A program made the translations under genes and the position numbers. Positions 5,367 to 5,458 of a stretch of 5,458 nt of DNA are shown here, piece by piece. Source of the stretch: Bacteroidota bacterium (lineage in GTDB: Bacteria > Bacteroidota > Bacteroidia > Cytophagales > Hymenobacteraceae); assembly GCA_023424725.1 (NCBI GenBank), contig JAFADQ010000139.1, positions 1 to 5,458 of the forward strand. Reading direction: 5' to 3'. Below the pieces are notes generated by a model, which was not told where the DNA came from, searched no databases, and saw only the letters and a program-made list of their open reading frames with translations. Position 1 is the stretch's first letter, and each line of letters begins with the position of its first letter.

Positions 5367-5458
5367 CTAATTAACCTTGAACTGATCAATCGGCAGAGTA
5401 AAAAATAAGCTGCGGTTAAATCTTCTTTCAACTTTTGCATTAACTTTTTCAGGTTCCA
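5367..5458 (-). CDS. Possible C-terminal end of a convergent minus-strand gene
   Basis: On the minus strand, one frame is open from the window edge to a TAG at 5369-5367. Its 29 residues end in RFNRSLFFTLPIDQFKVN, with the alternating hydrophobic and polar pattern of a folded C-terminus and codons like those of the other genes. A different minus-strand frame is also open to a TAA at 5347-5345 but has a less natural composition (runs of Leu, Ser and Arg). If real, this gene converges on pntAA and no pntAB/pntB follows. The piece is short and may be chance. Confidence 0.3.
   Translation of the reverse strand, partial: EPEKVNAKVERRFNRSLFFTLPIDQFKVN

Noticed and set aside
5345..5458. Alternative minus-strand open frame at the right edge
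   Set aside because: Its composition (runs of Leu, Ser and Arg) looks less like a real protein end than the frame ending at 5367, though neither is proven.

Overview
The window looks like chromosomal DNA from a Bacteroidota bacterium, most likely Cytophagales and possibly the Hymenobacteraceae (Pontibacter/Adhaeribacter/Rufibacter-like). No start codon has a clear Shine-Dalgarno sequence. Several intergenic regions carry sequences close to the Bacteroidota promoter form (TTTG / TAnnTTTG). The LETM1-related TerB protein and the stand-alone alpha-1 transhydrogenase subunit also suit this phylum. The taxonomic call is inference from protein style and signals, not from a marker gene.

Layout, left to right. 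(1) Positions 1-80 hold the probable last codons of a plus-strand gene that starts outside the window. (2) 132-530 encodes a small lipoprotein with a heavy-metal-binding CPM...CPVCKMDL motif, followed by a strong hairpin terminator (545-595). (3) 808-1551 and 1560-2330 are two closely spaced plus-strand genes, a class I SAM-dependent methyltransferase and a ZIP-family metal transporter with two histidine-rich loops. They probably form one transcript from a promoter near 756-785. (4) 2472-3767 encodes a 431-residue cytoplasmic protein with a TerB-like middle and a LETM1-like C-terminus. (5) 3771-3925 is a large, imperfectly palindromic intergenic repeat with two internal hairpins, followed by a T-run, and probably ends that transcript. 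(6) A 186-base leader region with a candidate promoter and a long-range inverted repeat precedes 4111-5238, which encodes the NAD(H)-binding alpha-1 subunit (PntAA) of the proton-translocating transhydrogenase and starts at TTG. (7) A short hairpin plus T4 follows directly. The last ~200 bases show no plus-strand gene and possibly the tail of a convergent minus-strand gene.

Functionally the window is mostly ordinary core/accessory content with a loose metal-handling flavour: a metal-binding lipoprotein, a ZIP transporter and a TerB-like protein. These sit in separate transcription units, so a shared pathway is only a suggestion. The points most worth a second look are the TerB-LETM1 architecture, the 155-bp palindromic repeat, the altered metal-site residues of the ZIP protein, the structured leader of pntAA, and the apparent absence of pntAB/pntB right after pntAA. 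I did not find convincing evidence of a wholly new multi-gene system.
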